Source: Desulfovibrio sp. JC010
GTDB lineage: Bacteria; Desulfobacterota; Desulfovibrionia; Desulfovibrionales; Desulfovibrionaceae
Reading direction: 5' to 3'
Length of the DNA stretch: 64,000 nucleotides
Assembly: GCF_010470675.1 (NCBI RefSeq)
Contig: NZ_VOIQ01000010.1
Location: 62,001-126,000, forward strand
Of the stretch, positions 19,126-28,738 are shown piece after piece. The position numbers were made by a program, and so were the translations under genes. The notes below the pieces were generated by a model. The model saw only the letters and a list, made by a program, of their open reading frames with translations, was not told the DNA's origin and ran no database searches. Positions within the stretch are counted from its first letter, which is position 1, and each line of letters starts with the position of its first letter.

Positions 19126-20292
19126 ATGAAGTTGGCAGTCATAGTCGGCGCACGGCCCCAGTTTATCAAGGCCGCCCCTCTGTTTCGTGCATTGAAAAAG
19201 CACAATGGCACACACCCTGCCGGACGCATTAAAGCGGACCTGATTCACACCGGCCAGCATTACGACCACCAGATGAGTCAGGTTTTCTTCAAGGAAGGCG
19301 GCCTGCCAGTCCCTGTTGCCGATCTGGGTATTTCCGGAGGCTCAAATTCGGTCATGATCGGGCGAATGCTTGAAGCTCTGGCTCTCCATTTCAAAACAGC
19401 AACCCCGGACGCCATTCTCGTCTTCGGCGACACCAACTCCACCATTGCCACAGCTCTGGTGGCAGCGGATTTCTCCATCCCGCTCATCCACGTGGAAGCG
19501 GGGCTTCGATCCGGCGACCTGACAATGCCCGAAGAACAAAACAGAATCGTTACTGACCGTCTTTCCTCAATTCTGGCCTGTCCCAGCATGTCATCTATCG
19601 AGAACCTCGGGCAAGAAGACATCAAAGGAGTAACCCTCACAAGGGACGCGCTTCCGGAGCAGGGCATGTCCATCCATTTCGGAAATACCCCGCTGATCTG
19701 TGACACAGGCGATATCATGCTTGATGCCCTGCGCTATGATGTGGAAAACCTTCCCGCGGAAAAACCGCAGGTTGTCGAGGAACTGGCTGACACCCCGTTT
19801 GCACTGTGCACTATGCACCGTGCCGCAAATGTAGATAACAGGGAAACACTTGCAGACCTGCTGGCAGGTCTGGGATTAATCGGAGCAGAGATACCGATAT
19901 TGCTGCCTGTCCACCCCCGGCTCAAGGAACGCATAAAACAATTTTCTCTGGAACTTCCGAAAGGGGTCGTGCCGACATCTCCGTTGGGCCGCAACAATTT
20001 TCTGGCAGCCTTGAAAGAATGCACCGGCGTCCTGACCGACAGCGGCGGCCTGCAAAAGGAAGCAGCATTCCTCGGTAAACCGTGTGTGGTCCTGCGCCCG
20101 ACCTCGGAATGGATGGAACTGGTAGACAGCGGAGCCTGCGTATTGGCAGGAGGCGAAGACGCCAGTGCAGAATCCGTGGCAGCCGCATGGGGCGGTGCCC
20201 GGATGCGCACCCCCGGACCGACGCGCGTCTATGGCGATGGAAAAACAGCTGAACACATCGTCAGTATCCTGAACAGGCTTACTTTCTCCTGA
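19126..20292 (+). CDS. wecB: UDP-N-acetylglucosamine 2-epimerase family (WecB/WbpI-like)
   Basis: A 388-residue non-hydrolysing epimerase of the GT-B-like fold. It carries GDTNST, HVEAGLRSGD, MPEEQNRIVTDRLS, CTMHRAANVDN and the C-terminal LTDSGGLQKEAAFLGKPCVV block, so the active site is intact. Next to the fused dehydrogenase/acyltransferase it fits WbpI, which turns UDP-GlcNAc(3NAc)A into the ManNAc(3NAc)A form; plain UDP-ManNAc formation (WecB) is the alternative. GGGAG lies six bases before the ATG. Its last 14 bp overlap the convergent asparagine-synthase gene. Confidence 0.9.
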   Translation: MKLAVIVGARPQFIKAAPLFRALKKHNGTHPAGRIKADLIHTGQHYDHQMSQVFFKEGGLPVPVADLGISGGSNSVMIGRMLEALALHFKTATPDAILVFGDTNSTIATALVAADFSIPLIHVEAGLRSGDLTMPEEQNRIVTDRLSSILACPSMSSIENLGQEDIKGVTLTRDALPEQGMSIHFGNTPLICDTGDIMLDALRYDVENLPAEKPQVVEELADTPFALCTMHRAANVDNRETLADLLAGLGLIGAEIPILLPVHPRLKERIKQFSLELPKGVVPTSPLGRNNFLAALKECTGVLTDSGGLQKEAAFLGKPCVVLRPTSEWMELVDSGACVLAGGEDASAESVAAAWGGARMRTPGPTRVYGDGKTAEHIVSILNRLTFS

Positions 20293-22219
20293 TCGTCGGA
20301 CCCTGAAAGCTGTCTTCAAGCAACCGTTTCCGCCAGCTCTCGAAAACGATAAGTGTCCATAACAGCTTGCGGTTATCCTGTGTGCCCTTCAGGTGGGAGT
20401 TGACCAGTCCGGAAACCGCATCAGGATCAAAAAGTCCGCCTTGCCTGACATTTTCAGGTGACAGCCTTTCCAGAAGAAGCGGACGCAACTCCCCGCGCAA
20501 CAACTTCGCAACGGGCATGCCGAACCCTTTTTTTCCGCGGTTCAGTATGGGGGTCGGAACCCGTCCCCGGAGCATTCTTTTGAGGATATACTTTTGCTTC
20601 AAACCGTTGAGCTTGTATCGTGAATCCAAACGGTTAACATATTCGGCCAGATCCTTATCAAGAAACGGGGATCGAACCTCCAGCGATGTGGCCATGCTTG
20701 CCCGGTCAACTTTTGGAAGCAGACAGTCCGCCATATAAAATTTACAATAAAAACCGGTAGTTCTGTCTACGCGGTCACGTTCACCCAATTGAGCCAGCAC
20801 GCAACGGAGTTCATTTGTGGTGTCAAAATCACCCAGCATATCACGGGTCTCTTGCGACAACAGGGCTTGCTGCTGCGCTGGAGAAAATGACCCCAGCCAT
20901 ATCTGATGCCTGACGTCTTCCGGGTATGCCATACCCTTGAGAAAATGCTTAACCCGAAAGTCAAAGCTCATATTCTTCCGGGAAACAGGCAGCCGTTTTG
21001 CCACTGACTGAATCCCATGGCGGATGAATCCCGGTATTCTGCTGTACCAGTCGGCGGCAATGTCAGCTACAAAAGGATCGTAGCCGGCAAACAATTCATC
21101 CCCACCCTCACCGCTCAGGGCCACAGTTACACTCTCACTGGTGAATCTGGAAAGAATATAGGTCGGAACAAGAGAACCGTCCGCAATGGGATCATCCATA
21201 AAATCCCATATCTCGTCCAATACGGCTCCAAGGTCGCTGCTGCTGAGTATATAACTCGAATGGTCGCTGCCAAAATGGTTGGCTGCCATATCGGCAAATC
21301 GCGACTCGTCAAAAGAACTTTCCTCGAATCCGATGGAAAAAGTCCGTATCCTGTCTGTATGCGGCAAATCACTCATCATGGACAGGATGGCTGTCGAGTC
21401 CACTCCGCCGCTAAGGAAAAGCCCCAGAGGCACATCCGATATCAAACGCCGTTCGGTTGCCTGCTGCAGCAGTTCACCGACCCTACGGGCCACTTCGGGT
21501 TCACGATCCTTTGAATACTCGATAGTGGAGCCGAAAGAGATGTCCCAATACCGGGTTTCGCTGTACCCGGACCGATCAAACGACGCATAATGGGCAGGCA
21601 TCACTTTAAAAACATTTTCAAGGAGAGTATATGGAGCCGGGACATATTCATGCAAAAGATATCGACAGACGCTGTTGCGGTCTATCTCACGCGGACATTC
21701 AGGGTGCTTGAGAAGCCCCTTTATCTCGGAAGAAAAAGCAATCCCTCTGGAGGTTCGAAACCAATACAAAGGCTTTTTACCGAACCTGTCCCGGGCAAGG
21801 AACAACCGTTGATTCGAACCATCCCAGACGGCAAAGGCGAACATGCCGTCGAGATGGGACAGGAGCGCATCCCCCCACTGTTCATAACCGTGGACAATAA
21901 CTTCTGAATCAGTATTGGTCCTGAACCTATGCCCGGCTCTTTCCAGCTCCGCCCTTACGGATTTGTAATTGTAGATCTCACCATTGAAAACCAGCTGGAT
22001 GTCACCGGTTTCATTTCCGAGAGGCTGGTTGGCATTTTCGCTGAGGTCAATGATGGAAAGGCGGCGATGACCGAGACCGACCCATGCCCCTCTTGTTTCA
22101 CGCACGTGCAAACCGGAAGCATCCGGCCCGCGGTGGGCCAGCGAATCGGTCATACGACGGACAGTAAGCTCCAAGTCCGGGACGTAATCAAAACTGACGA
22201 TACCTGCAATTCCGCACAT
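20279..22219 (-). CDS. asnB: Glutamine-hydrolysing asparagine synthase-like amidotransferase
   Basis: A 646-residue AsnB-type enzyme. Met-Cys2 starts the class-II glutaminase domain (MCGIAGIVSF, AHRGPDA). The synthetase half has the PP-loop LFLSGGVDST near residue 264. Length exceeds E. coli AsnB (554) and matches the longer forms common in surface-glycan loci, where relatives such as WbpS amidate sugar uronic acids. With an N-acetylated uronic-acid branch next door, uronamide formation is a better guess than asparagine supply. Ten bases separate it from the upstream GT2 gene. Its end overlaps the epimerase by 14 bp, tail to tail. Confidence 0.88.
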   Translation of the reverse strand: MCGIAGIVSFDYVPDLELTVRRMTDSLAHRGPDASGLHVRETRGAWVGLGHRRLSIIDLSENANQPLGNETGDIQLVFNGEIYNYKSVRAELERAGHRFRTNTDSEVIVHGYEQWGDALLSHLDGMFAFAVWDGSNQRLFLARDRFGKKPLYWFRTSRGIAFSSEIKGLLKHPECPREIDRNSVCRYLLHEYVPAPYTLLENVFKVMPAHYASFDRSGYSETRYWDISFGSTIEYSKDREPEVARRVGELLQQATERRLISDVPLGLFLSGGVDSTAILSMMSDLPHTDRIRTFSIGFEESSFDESRFADMAANHFGSDHSSYILSSSDLGAVLDEIWDFMDDPIADGSLVPTYILSRFTSESVTVALSGEGGDELFAGYDPFVADIAADWYSRIPGFIRHGIQSVAKRLPVSRKNMSFDFRVKHFLKGMAYPEDVRHQIWLGSFSPAQQQALLSQETRDMLGDFDTTNELRCVLAQLGERDRVDRTTGFYCKFYMADCLLPKVDRASMATSLEVRSPFLDKDLAEYVNRLDSRYKLNGLKQKYILKRMLRGRVPTPILNRGKKGFGMPVAKLLRGELRPLLLERLSPENVRQGGLFDPDAVSGLVNSHLKGTQDNRKLLWTLIVFESWRKRLLEDSFQGPTIRRK

Positions 22220-22229
22220 ACTATGCCTG

Positions 22230-23255
22230 TCAGCGTCGGGTGACTCTTCGGATAACGTATGTATCCTGCCGGCTCATCTCGAAATATGAACGAATCTGCA
22301 TCTCGCCGACCAAACCCATGACCACTATCTGGAAGGACCCCAGTCCTGTCAGAATCATGATCATGGTCAGCATTCCCCAGTCGATGTCCATAATGGAGAA
22401 AGAATTGAGCATACCCAGAATCATGGTCAGAATCACTCCCAACAAGAACACCTTGCTGGCTATCTTGCCGAAAAACTGAATCGGCCGAGTCAGAAAATCA
22501 GAGAAAAAACGAACCACAAGCAGATCAAGCAAGACAGTGCTCACCCGCGAAAGATTGTACTTTGTTGTCCCATACAGCCGGGGACGATGATTGACCGGAA
22601 TTTCCACGATCCTGCTGCCGAACCATGCGGCGAACACAGGAATGAAGCGGTGCATTTCGCCATACAGGTTGAGATCTTTCACAATTTCATGCCTGTATGC
22701 CTTGAGTGAGCAGCCGTAATCATTAATCCTGACCCCGGTACCTTCGATAAGCCGGTTAATAATCTTGTTTGCTGCCATGGACGGAATTTTGCGTGTAAAA
22801 AGATCGTCATGCCGATCTTTTCTCCAGCCATTGACCAGATCATATCCTTCGTCCAGTTTGTCCAGCATCATGGGGATATCTGCAGGATCATTTTGCAGAT
22901 CACCATCCAATGTGATGACCTTTTCTCCCTTGCAAAAATTGAAACCGGCCCTGAGAGCTGCCGTCTGTCCGTAATTTTTCTTGAATTCGATGACTAGAAC
23001 ATGCTTGTCCGACTCCTCCAGCTCCTGAAGTCTAGCTCCGGTCTTGTCGGTACTGCCGTCATTGATATAGATGACCTCATATGTCAGCCCCATGTCGAAC
23101 ACGGCTTCCGTAATCTCCTGATGCAGGATAGCCACGTTCTTTTCCTCATTGCGCATGGGTATGATAATAGAAAGATCCAACTGTGGCTCTTTGTCATGTG
23201 AGCCGGAACCCTCCGGACCGGGATTGATATTCGAAGCGTTGTTTCGGGATTCCAT
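22230..23255 (-). CDS. GT2 polyprenyl-phosphate glycosyltransferase with two C-terminal membrane helices
   Basis: A 341-residue DPM1/GtrB/ArnC-type enzyme that should move a sugar from NDP to undecaprenyl phosphate. GT-A core: LSIIIPMRNEE, YINDGSTD, TLDGDLQNDP (DXD-like) and the QTAALRAG stretch. Two hydrophobic segments at about 255-280 and 292-315 anchor it in the inner membrane. I take the ATG at 23255 (AGG nine bases upstream) rather than TTG two codons earlier. Upstream of asnB in one operon. Such enzymes feed lipid-linked sugars to periplasmic GT-C transferases; one candidate GT-C lies at the right edge. Confidence 0.88.
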   Translation of the reverse strand: MESRNNASNINPGPEGSGSHDKEPQLDLSIIIPMRNEEKNVAILHQEITEAVFDMGLTYEVIYINDGSTDKTGARLQELEESDKHVLVIEFKKNYGQTAALRAGFNFCKGEKVITLDGDLQNDPADIPMMLDKLDEGYDLVNGWRKDRHDDLFTRKIPSMAANKIINRLIEGTGVRINDYGCSLKAYRHEIVKDLNLYGEMHRFIPVFAAWFGSRIVEIPVNHRPRLYGTTKYNLSRVSTVLLDLLVVRFFSDFLTRPIQFFGKIASKVFLLGVILTMILGMLNSFSIMDIDWGMLTMIMILTGLGSFQIVVMGLVGEMQIRSYFEMSRQDTYVIRRVTRR

Positions 23256-23503
23256 GTGCAAGACCTGTATAAAAAATTCAAGGTGGACAATATATTACCC
23301 AACGACCTTACATGGATATTATTTTGAGGTCCACTTCTTTGTGATCCTGAGCGGTCCCGGCAGTTCCGGCAAAAACGTGGTGCTGCCCCTCTCCGCCATT
23401 CAATAAAATGACTTGCCTATAAACCGAGTGCTGACATATATGTATCACCAGAACCACGCTCGAAAATATGTGCCATCATGGCGAAATAAGAGAAAGAAAC
23501 AGC

Positions 23504-24679
23504 ATGAACATCCTCATGCCGGGCCTGTTCGACCCGGCCAAAAATGACGCCTGCAAAATCCATTTTTACGAAGTGGCCCGTTCTCTTGCCCGACAAGGAC
23601 ACCGGGTAACCATGCTGGTACCCGCATGCCGGACCGGAGACCTTCCCCTGACACCGGGGCTTTCACTGACAACCCTGCCGTTTCAATATCGTGAAAGCCT
23701 GTGGCACGTATTCCTGCTCTCCCTGATCCAGATCCTCTGGTACGCGCGCACGGTCACACCTGAAACCGATGCCGTATATGTGCGCTGGCGCATGTTCCCG
23801 GCCATATGTTTTCGACTTATCAATAGACTCAAGGGATTATCCCCCGTTGTTATTACTGAGCATAACGGCTGGGTGGAAGACGAAGTCCGCGTCCAGCACG
23901 GTCAAGGCTGGATGGAACGGATTGCACGGCTCCTGCAGATTGCGGACGGACGCTCAGCCCACGGAGTGGTGGCCGTGGTGGACGGCATTGCAGAACGGTT
24001 GCCCGAAGATGTCCGGCACAAAACCGTAGTGGTGGACAACGGTACCAATCTGGACCGCTTTCACCCCATGGGAAGAAAACAATCATTACAACGCAGCCTG
24101 CTCGGCAAAGGAGGAGGACCGATCATCGGCTTTACGGGCAACATATCCCGCTGGCAGGGCGTGGATGACCTCATCAGGGCATTTGCCGCCATTGCCGGAA
24201 ATCATCCCGATGCCAAGCTGATCATTGCAGGGGACGGCCCCTATCTTACGGAACTGAAGGCCATGGCCAAGCAGACCGGACAGGGTGAACGCATCCGTTT
24301 TGCCGGGGATGTGCCGTACGAAAAGATGAACGACTGGCTCAACCTGTTTGATCTGGCTGTGGTACCCAAAAGCGTCTCTCTCGCCCATATCGGATATTCG
24401 CCCCTCAAGGTTCGCGACTGCGCTGCTGCCGGGCTGGCTGTGGCGGCCACACGGGTTCGTGGTCTGACCGAGCTGGAAGAACACGGCTGGCTGGTCACAT
24501 GGTCCCCCGATGAACCCGATGGGCTGGCTAATCTTCTGGACGAACTGCTCAGCGGACCGGACAGGCTGGCAGCCATGGGTACAACGGCCAGACAGTATGC
24601 CGAAACCCATTTTTCATGGGACAAAGCGGCACAAAAGGTCACTGAATTTATACAACAGATCAGGACAGAACAACCATGA
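23504..24679 (+). CDS. Glycosyltransferase, GT4 family
   Basis: A 391-residue GT-B enzyme. N-terminal Rossmann half begins MNILMPGLFDPAKND with the acceptor-side helix HFYEVARSLARQGHRV. The C-terminal donor half has GFTGNISRWQGVDDLI, and the E-x7-E region is represented by the PLKVRDCAAAGLAVAAT block. The start is the ATG at 23504; an upstream in-frame ATG (23468) has no support. Overlaps the next GT4 gene by four bases (ATGA). Adds one sugar in the glycan; donor unknown. Confidence 0.88.
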   Translation: MNILMPGLFDPAKNDACKIHFYEVARSLARQGHRVTMLVPACRTGDLPLTPGLSLTTLPFQYRESLWHVFLLSLIQILWYARTVTPETDAVYVRWRMFPAICFRLINRLKGLSPVVITEHNGWVEDEVRVQHGQGWMERIARLLQIADGRSAHGVVAVVDGIAERLPEDVRHKTVVVDNGTNLDRFHPMGRKQSLQRSLLGKGGGPIIGFTGNISRWQGVDDLIRAFAAIAGNHPDAKLIIAGDGPYLTELKAMAKQTGQGERIRFAGDVPYEKMNDWLNLFDLAVVPKSVSLAHIGYSPLKVRDCAAAGLAVAATRVRGLTELEEHGWLVTWSPDEPDGLANLLDELLSGPDRLAAMGTTARQYAETHFSWDKAAQKVTEFIQQIRTEQP

Positions 24680-25824
24680 AAGTACTGCTGGTCAATTACG
24701 AATTTCCCCCGCTGGGCGGCGGTGCTGGCAACGCGACCCGTCATCTGGCCGCAGACCTGACAACCATGGGCGACGAGGTCAAGGTGCTGACCATGGCCCA
24801 CGGAGACCTCCCCGCGCGGGAATGGCGGGACGGATATGAGATCATCCGGGTGCCGTCACGCCGAAAGCGAGCAGACCGCTGCACCCCGCTGGAGATGAGC
24901 ACCTTCATGGCGGGCGGCGCATACTCGGCGCTGAAACTTTTCCGCACCTGGAAACCGGATGCGGCACTGGCTTTTTTCTCCATCCCGGGTGCGCCCGTGG
25001 CCTGGTTGTTAAACCGTCTGACCGGAGTGCCTTATGCCCTCTCCCTGCGAGGCGGTGACGTGCCGGGCTTTCTTCCGGACGATCTGGCCGGCTACCACAG
25101 GCTGACCACGCCCCTTATACGCTTTCTCTGGAAACGGGCCGCCTTCGTAACGACCAATTGCCGCTGGCTGGCCGACCTGACACAACGCACCGAGCCCGGC
25201 CTGCCCGTCAACATTATTCCCAACGGTGTGGACACAGACTCCCACCATCCGGCCCCGCAGCGCGCGGATGGCCCGCCGCAACTCCTTTTAGTAGGACGCC
25301 TGACCCGGCAAAAAGGAGTGGATATTCTGTTGGAAGCATTGTCATATTCCAACATAAGCAGGGATGTGCGGCTCGATATTGTGGGGAATGGCGACGAACG
25401 GGCTGCTCTGGAAGCGCAGGCAAAGCAGCTTGGGCTGGCGGACCGGGTCACGTTCCATTCCTATCTGCGTGGTGAAGCCCTGCGCAGGCAATATCAAAAG
25501 GCTGACATCTTTGTGTTGCCGTCACGGGACGAAGGTCTCCCCAATGTTCTGCTTGAGGCTGCGGCCAGCGGGCTGCCAGTGCTGACGACAAGAGCCGGAG
25601 GATGCCCGGATGCGATCAGGGACCGGGAGACCGGCCTGCTCGTGGAACCGGACAATTCCAAAGAGCTGGCACACGCATTGAGTACGCTTCTTTCCGCGCC
25701 GGACCGCGCACGGGCCATGGGCCACGCAGGCCGCGAACTTATGATACGAGAATTTTCCTGGACCAAGGTCAACAGCCGATACCGTTCTCTGCTGACAAAT
25801 CTTCTACCAAGGAGCACAGGATGA
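24676..25824 (+). CDS. Glycosyltransferase, GT4 family
   Basis: A 382-residue retaining GT-B transferase. N-terminus MKVLLVNYEFPPLGGGAGN is the glycine-rich acceptor loop typical of GT4. The donor half has LLLVGRLTRQKGVDILLEAL, FVLPSRDEGLPNVLLEAAASG (the E-x7-E motif) and PDAIRDRETGLLVEP. Coupled by ATGA overlaps to both neighbours, so three consecutive transferases are made together and probably add successive residues. Confidence 0.92.
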   Translation: MKVLLVNYEFPPLGGGAGNATRHLAADLTTMGDEVKVLTMAHGDLPAREWRDGYEIIRVPSRRKRADRCTPLEMSTFMAGGAYSALKLFRTWKPDAALAFFSIPGAPVAWLLNRLTGVPYALSLRGGDVPGFLPDDLAGYHRLTTPLIRFLWKRAAFVTTNCRWLADLTQRTEPGLPVNIIPNGVDTDSHHPAPQRADGPPQLLLVGRLTRQKGVDILLEALSYSNISRDVRLDIVGNGDERAALEAQAKQLGLADRVTFHSYLRGEALRRQYQKADIFVLPSRDEGLPNVLLEAAASGLPVLTTRAGGCPDAIRDRETGLLVEPDNSKELAHALSTLLSAPDRARAMGHAGRELMIREFSWTKVNSRYRSLLTNLLPRSTG

Positions 25825-27797
25825 CCCGAAACAGCCCAGACCAGCTCAGTCATGCCGTCACTCTGCACCGCAAAGGCGCATTTTCCGAGGCCGCCGAAGC
25901 CTTGAACGCATACACGGCCAACCGCGACTTCCAGTCACTGACAGCAGGAGACAACCGGGAGCCCGGCACTCCGCTGTTCAGTATCATCGTCACTCTCGCA
26001 CCGGGACACGATCCCGCCCTGCTGCTCAGGGATATCACAGCCCAGACCGTGCAGGACTTCGAGATCATCATGGCTGCTTCGAACACTGACATCACCCCGG
26101 CATCCAAAACATGCATGCTGCTCTGTCCCCCCGCCTTCACCATGGCCGAACAATTCAATGCTGCCGCCAGCATGGCCCGAAGCACCATCCTGACCTTTCT
26201 CGATACTGGATGCAGCGTACCGCCCGATTATCTGGAACGGCTGGCCGCCGCTTTCACTGAACTGGACATCTATGCCTTGCGCGGCAGAATTCCGGCCAGG
26301 GGAGCTTGTAAATTCAATGAACTGGCTGACCATCTGGACCTCGGCCCGGCAGACTGCGCTTCGGCTTTGGAAGTGCCGGTCAATCTGGCCGTGCTCCGGG
26401 AAGCATTTGTGCAACTGGGCGGATTCAATCCGCTGCTGAGCGAAGGAGCCGGGCTTGGGCTGGCCTGCGCCTTGAGCAACGCAGGAGCCGAAAACCGCAT
26501 GGCCTACCGTCCCGATGTTGTGATCCGGCGCGACTGGGCCGCATCGGAAAATCAATGGGCAGAACGTGAAGCACTCATGCAGCTGGACAGCGCATACCTC
26601 AAAGCCACCGCACAGGCATGGCCCACTGTGCAGGCCCGGCAGGCCATGGCGGAAAACGACCGCGTCAAAGGACTGCGCTCCGGGCTGGAACTGCCGGCAC
26701 GAAACACCATCCGGCTTGGGAACAAAGAGCTGGACCTCGGCCTCATGCTCAAGGCCAAGGGCAACCTCCCGGTGCTGCTGGAACATTTCAAAGATGCCCG
26801 CCAGCCCGTCTTCACAAGCATGGTCAGTGCCGCGCTCCTGAAGACAGGCCGCTACGCCGAGGCCAAAACATATCTTGAACAAATGCCGGAAAACGAAGAG
26901 GTCCGCCTCAAACGCAAGTCTGCAGAGCTCCTCTCCGCCATGGAAGCTCCTCTTGAAAAAGAACCCCGCGTGCATGTGCTTCTGCTGGCCTGCGACCGGG
27001 AGAAAGAAGTCGGTCCGGCCCTGCGCGAACTGGCCAAAACTGATTACAGCAACTACGCCATCTACGTGGCGGACAACGGCTCCTCGGATGCGACCTATGC
27101 CCGTTGCGAAACAGTGTTGGCTGAATTCCCGGAGCACATAGAAACGCACCTGCAACGCTTTCCCGTAAACATAGGCCGTCCCATCGGCCATAACTGGCTG
27201 TTGGCGGATCACGATCATTCCGCCGCTGAATACATATGCATTGCTGACGATGATCTCTTTGCCATGGAACCGGGCTGGCTGACCGATATGGTCAAAACCA
27301 TGCAGCTATTCCCGGAAGCAGGAGTGGTGGGCGGCAAGGCCTACGGCCCGGAACAGTACAGAACCATCCACGGCGGCGTACGCAATATTATCTGGATGGA
27401 CCGCGAGGATCTGGTCCTGAGCGGCGGCAAGGATGAACTGGATTACGGCCAGATGGATTACATCGACATGGTGGACCACGTCATCGGCTGCCTGCACATC
27501 TATCGCAGCGACGTCCTCTTCGGTGAGATCGGCATGTTCGATCCGGGCCTATCCCCCTGTCAACGCGTGGATGTGGATCATCATCTGCGTGTCCGCCTGA
27601 GCGGCAGACAGATTATCTACAACGGTTTTATTGAGATCGGACACCTCAGGTCCGGCGGCGGACAGCCCATGACTCCGGCCCGCTTAGGAAACGTGCTCGG
27701 CAACCAGATAAAAATGCTCTACAAGCACGACCCGGATCAGGTACGCGCCGTGCTAGCCGCTCTGGCCAAAGTGCGGGAAAAATGGCTGGGCCAGTGA
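25821..27797 (+). CDS. Two-domain GT2 glycosyltransferase
   Basis: A 658-residue protein starting MTRNSPDQLSHAVTLHRK at the ATG overlapping the previous stop; AGGAG lies upstream. The N-terminal GT-A domain (about 55-300) begins FSIIVTLAPGHDPALLL but has no DXD I can see (it reads TFLDTGCSVPPDY), so it may be degenerate. A short helical, TPR-like linker (about 350-430) follows. The C-terminal GT-A domain (about 440-658) starts RVHVLLLACDREKEVGPAL and has VADNGSSD and the intact IADDDLF metal site. It may add two residues or use the first domain for binding. Confidence 0.85.
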   Translation: MTRNSPDQLSHAVTLHRKGAFSEAAEALNAYTANRDFQSLTAGDNREPGTPLFSIIVTLAPGHDPALLLRDITAQTVQDFEIIMAASNTDITPASKTCMLLCPPAFTMAEQFNAAASMARSTILTFLDTGCSVPPDYLERLAAAFTELDIYALRGRIPARGACKFNELADHLDLGPADCASALEVPVNLAVLREAFVQLGGFNPLLSEGAGLGLACALSNAGAENRMAYRPDVVIRRDWAASENQWAEREALMQLDSAYLKATAQAWPTVQARQAMAENDRVKGLRSGLELPARNTIRLGNKELDLGLMLKAKGNLPVLLEHFKDARQPVFTSMVSAALLKTGRYAEAKTYLEQMPENEEVRLKRKSAELLSAMEAPLEKEPRVHVLLLACDREKEVGPALRELAKTDYSNYAIYVADNGSSDATYARCETVLAEFPEHIETHLQRFPVNIGRPIGHNWLLADHDHSAAEYICIADDDLFAMEPGWLTDMVKTMQLFPEAGVVGGKAYGPEQYRTIHGGVRNIIWMDREDLVLSGGKDELDYGQMDYIDMVDHVIGCLHIYRSDVLFGEIGMFDPGLSPCQRVDVDHHLRVRLSGRQIIYNGFIEIGHLRSGGGQPMTPARLGNVLGNQIKMLYKHDPDQVRAVLAALAKVREKWLGQ

Positions 27798-27804
27798 CGG
27801 TTCA

Positions 27805-28572
27805 CTAATCAGTAAAAAACTCCGCGTACTCGCTGCCGGAAAAAGATTCGCGGATTTCAGCGTAATTTTCCACAACCTCGGCAACAGGCCGGCTGCGGAC
27901 CTTGTGGGATGTGGTTGTCAGCTCCGCTTCCCGCACATTCAGGAATTCAAGCACTTTCGCCATTTCCTGCTGCATATTTTGGGTGATGTTTTCGTATGAG
28001 ACTTCAATGATCGGTTTCATGGCGAAAAATTCACGGGCCCGTTTTTCAAGATCACGCGTGGAGCGAAAAAAAACCGCACACTCATCAACGTCTGCCCGGA
28101 CACGGATATCGGTTTCCACATCCGCGGCACTGGCTGCATTAAGAGTGGCTCCACGCTCCTTGCGTTTGGCGGCAATGAGCCGGGAGACATACATTTTGAA
28201 CAGGTTGGTTCTTCGTATATGAACCACGCGCAAACCGTCCAAAGCAAAAAGGTAACGAGCCAAAGGTTTAAGGTCGGGACTGAAAAGCTGGTTATAGAGA
28301 AGCTTGAAACCCACGGCCCGGACATTCGGGTCATAATCCGAGCCGAATACGGACTGAATGAACGGGACAGGATGGGCATCCCGCCAGGCGATGGTATCCG
28401 GAGCATTGAGACGCTCCATGTCAGGATAATCCCAGTAGATACGGCCCGGACAGAAAAGTTCACTGTAACTGATCAGGTCAGGATGAGAACGAAGCAGGTT
28501 TTTAAGCAGAGTTGTGCCGCAGCGTGCGCCGCCCAGAACGATAAAAGGGAAACGGGGCAAGATTTCCGTCAT
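27805..28572 (-). CDS. PAPS-dependent sulfotransferase
   Basis: A 255-residue cytosolic sulfotransferase. The 5'-phosphosulfate loop is FIVLGGARCGTTLLKNLL near residues 8-25. The 3'-phosphate region is represented by LRVVHIRRTNLFKMYVSRL (Arg...Ser). I start at MTEILPRFPF because AGGAG lies eight bases upstream; the longer frame to 28623 lacks support. Monocistronic, seven bases tail-to-tail from the GT2 gene. It should add sulfate to a glycan or lipid hydroxyl, using PAPS. One of three sulfotransferases in the window; the others are not close copies. Confidence 0.85.
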   Translation of the reverse strand: MTEILPRFPFIVLGGARCGTTLLKNLLRSHPDLISYSELFCPGRIYWDYPDMERLNAPDTIAWRDAHPVPFIQSVFGSDYDPNVRAVGFKLLYNQLFSPDLKPLARYLFALDGLRVVHIRRTNLFKMYVSRLIAAKRKERGATLNAASAADVETDIRVRADVDECAVFFRSTRDLEKRAREFFAMKPIIEVSYENITQNMQQEMAKVLEFLNVREAELTTTSHKVRSRPVAEVVENYAEIRESFSGSEYAEFFTD

Positions 28573-28738
28573 CAGGTCTGCTCCTGAAATCAAAGGGGTT
28601 ATATCGTCAGAGCATGCCAACATTGAAAATGTTTAAAGGCTCTGAAGATTTTTTCAAACTTGAAATACGCTAAACTGATCCGGCAATAGACTATTTAGAA
28701 CAAAAGTGTTCTAATCCGCACTACCCTGAAAACATTAC

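Noticed and set aside
23282-23334. GTGGAC/GTCCAC inverted repeat upstream of the first GT4 gene
   Set aside because: Short arms with a 40-base loop; chance is likely.
25935-27218. 427-codon - strand frame opposite the two-domain GT2 gene
   Set aside because: Shadow frame; the + strand gene has clear GT-A motifs and coupled starts.
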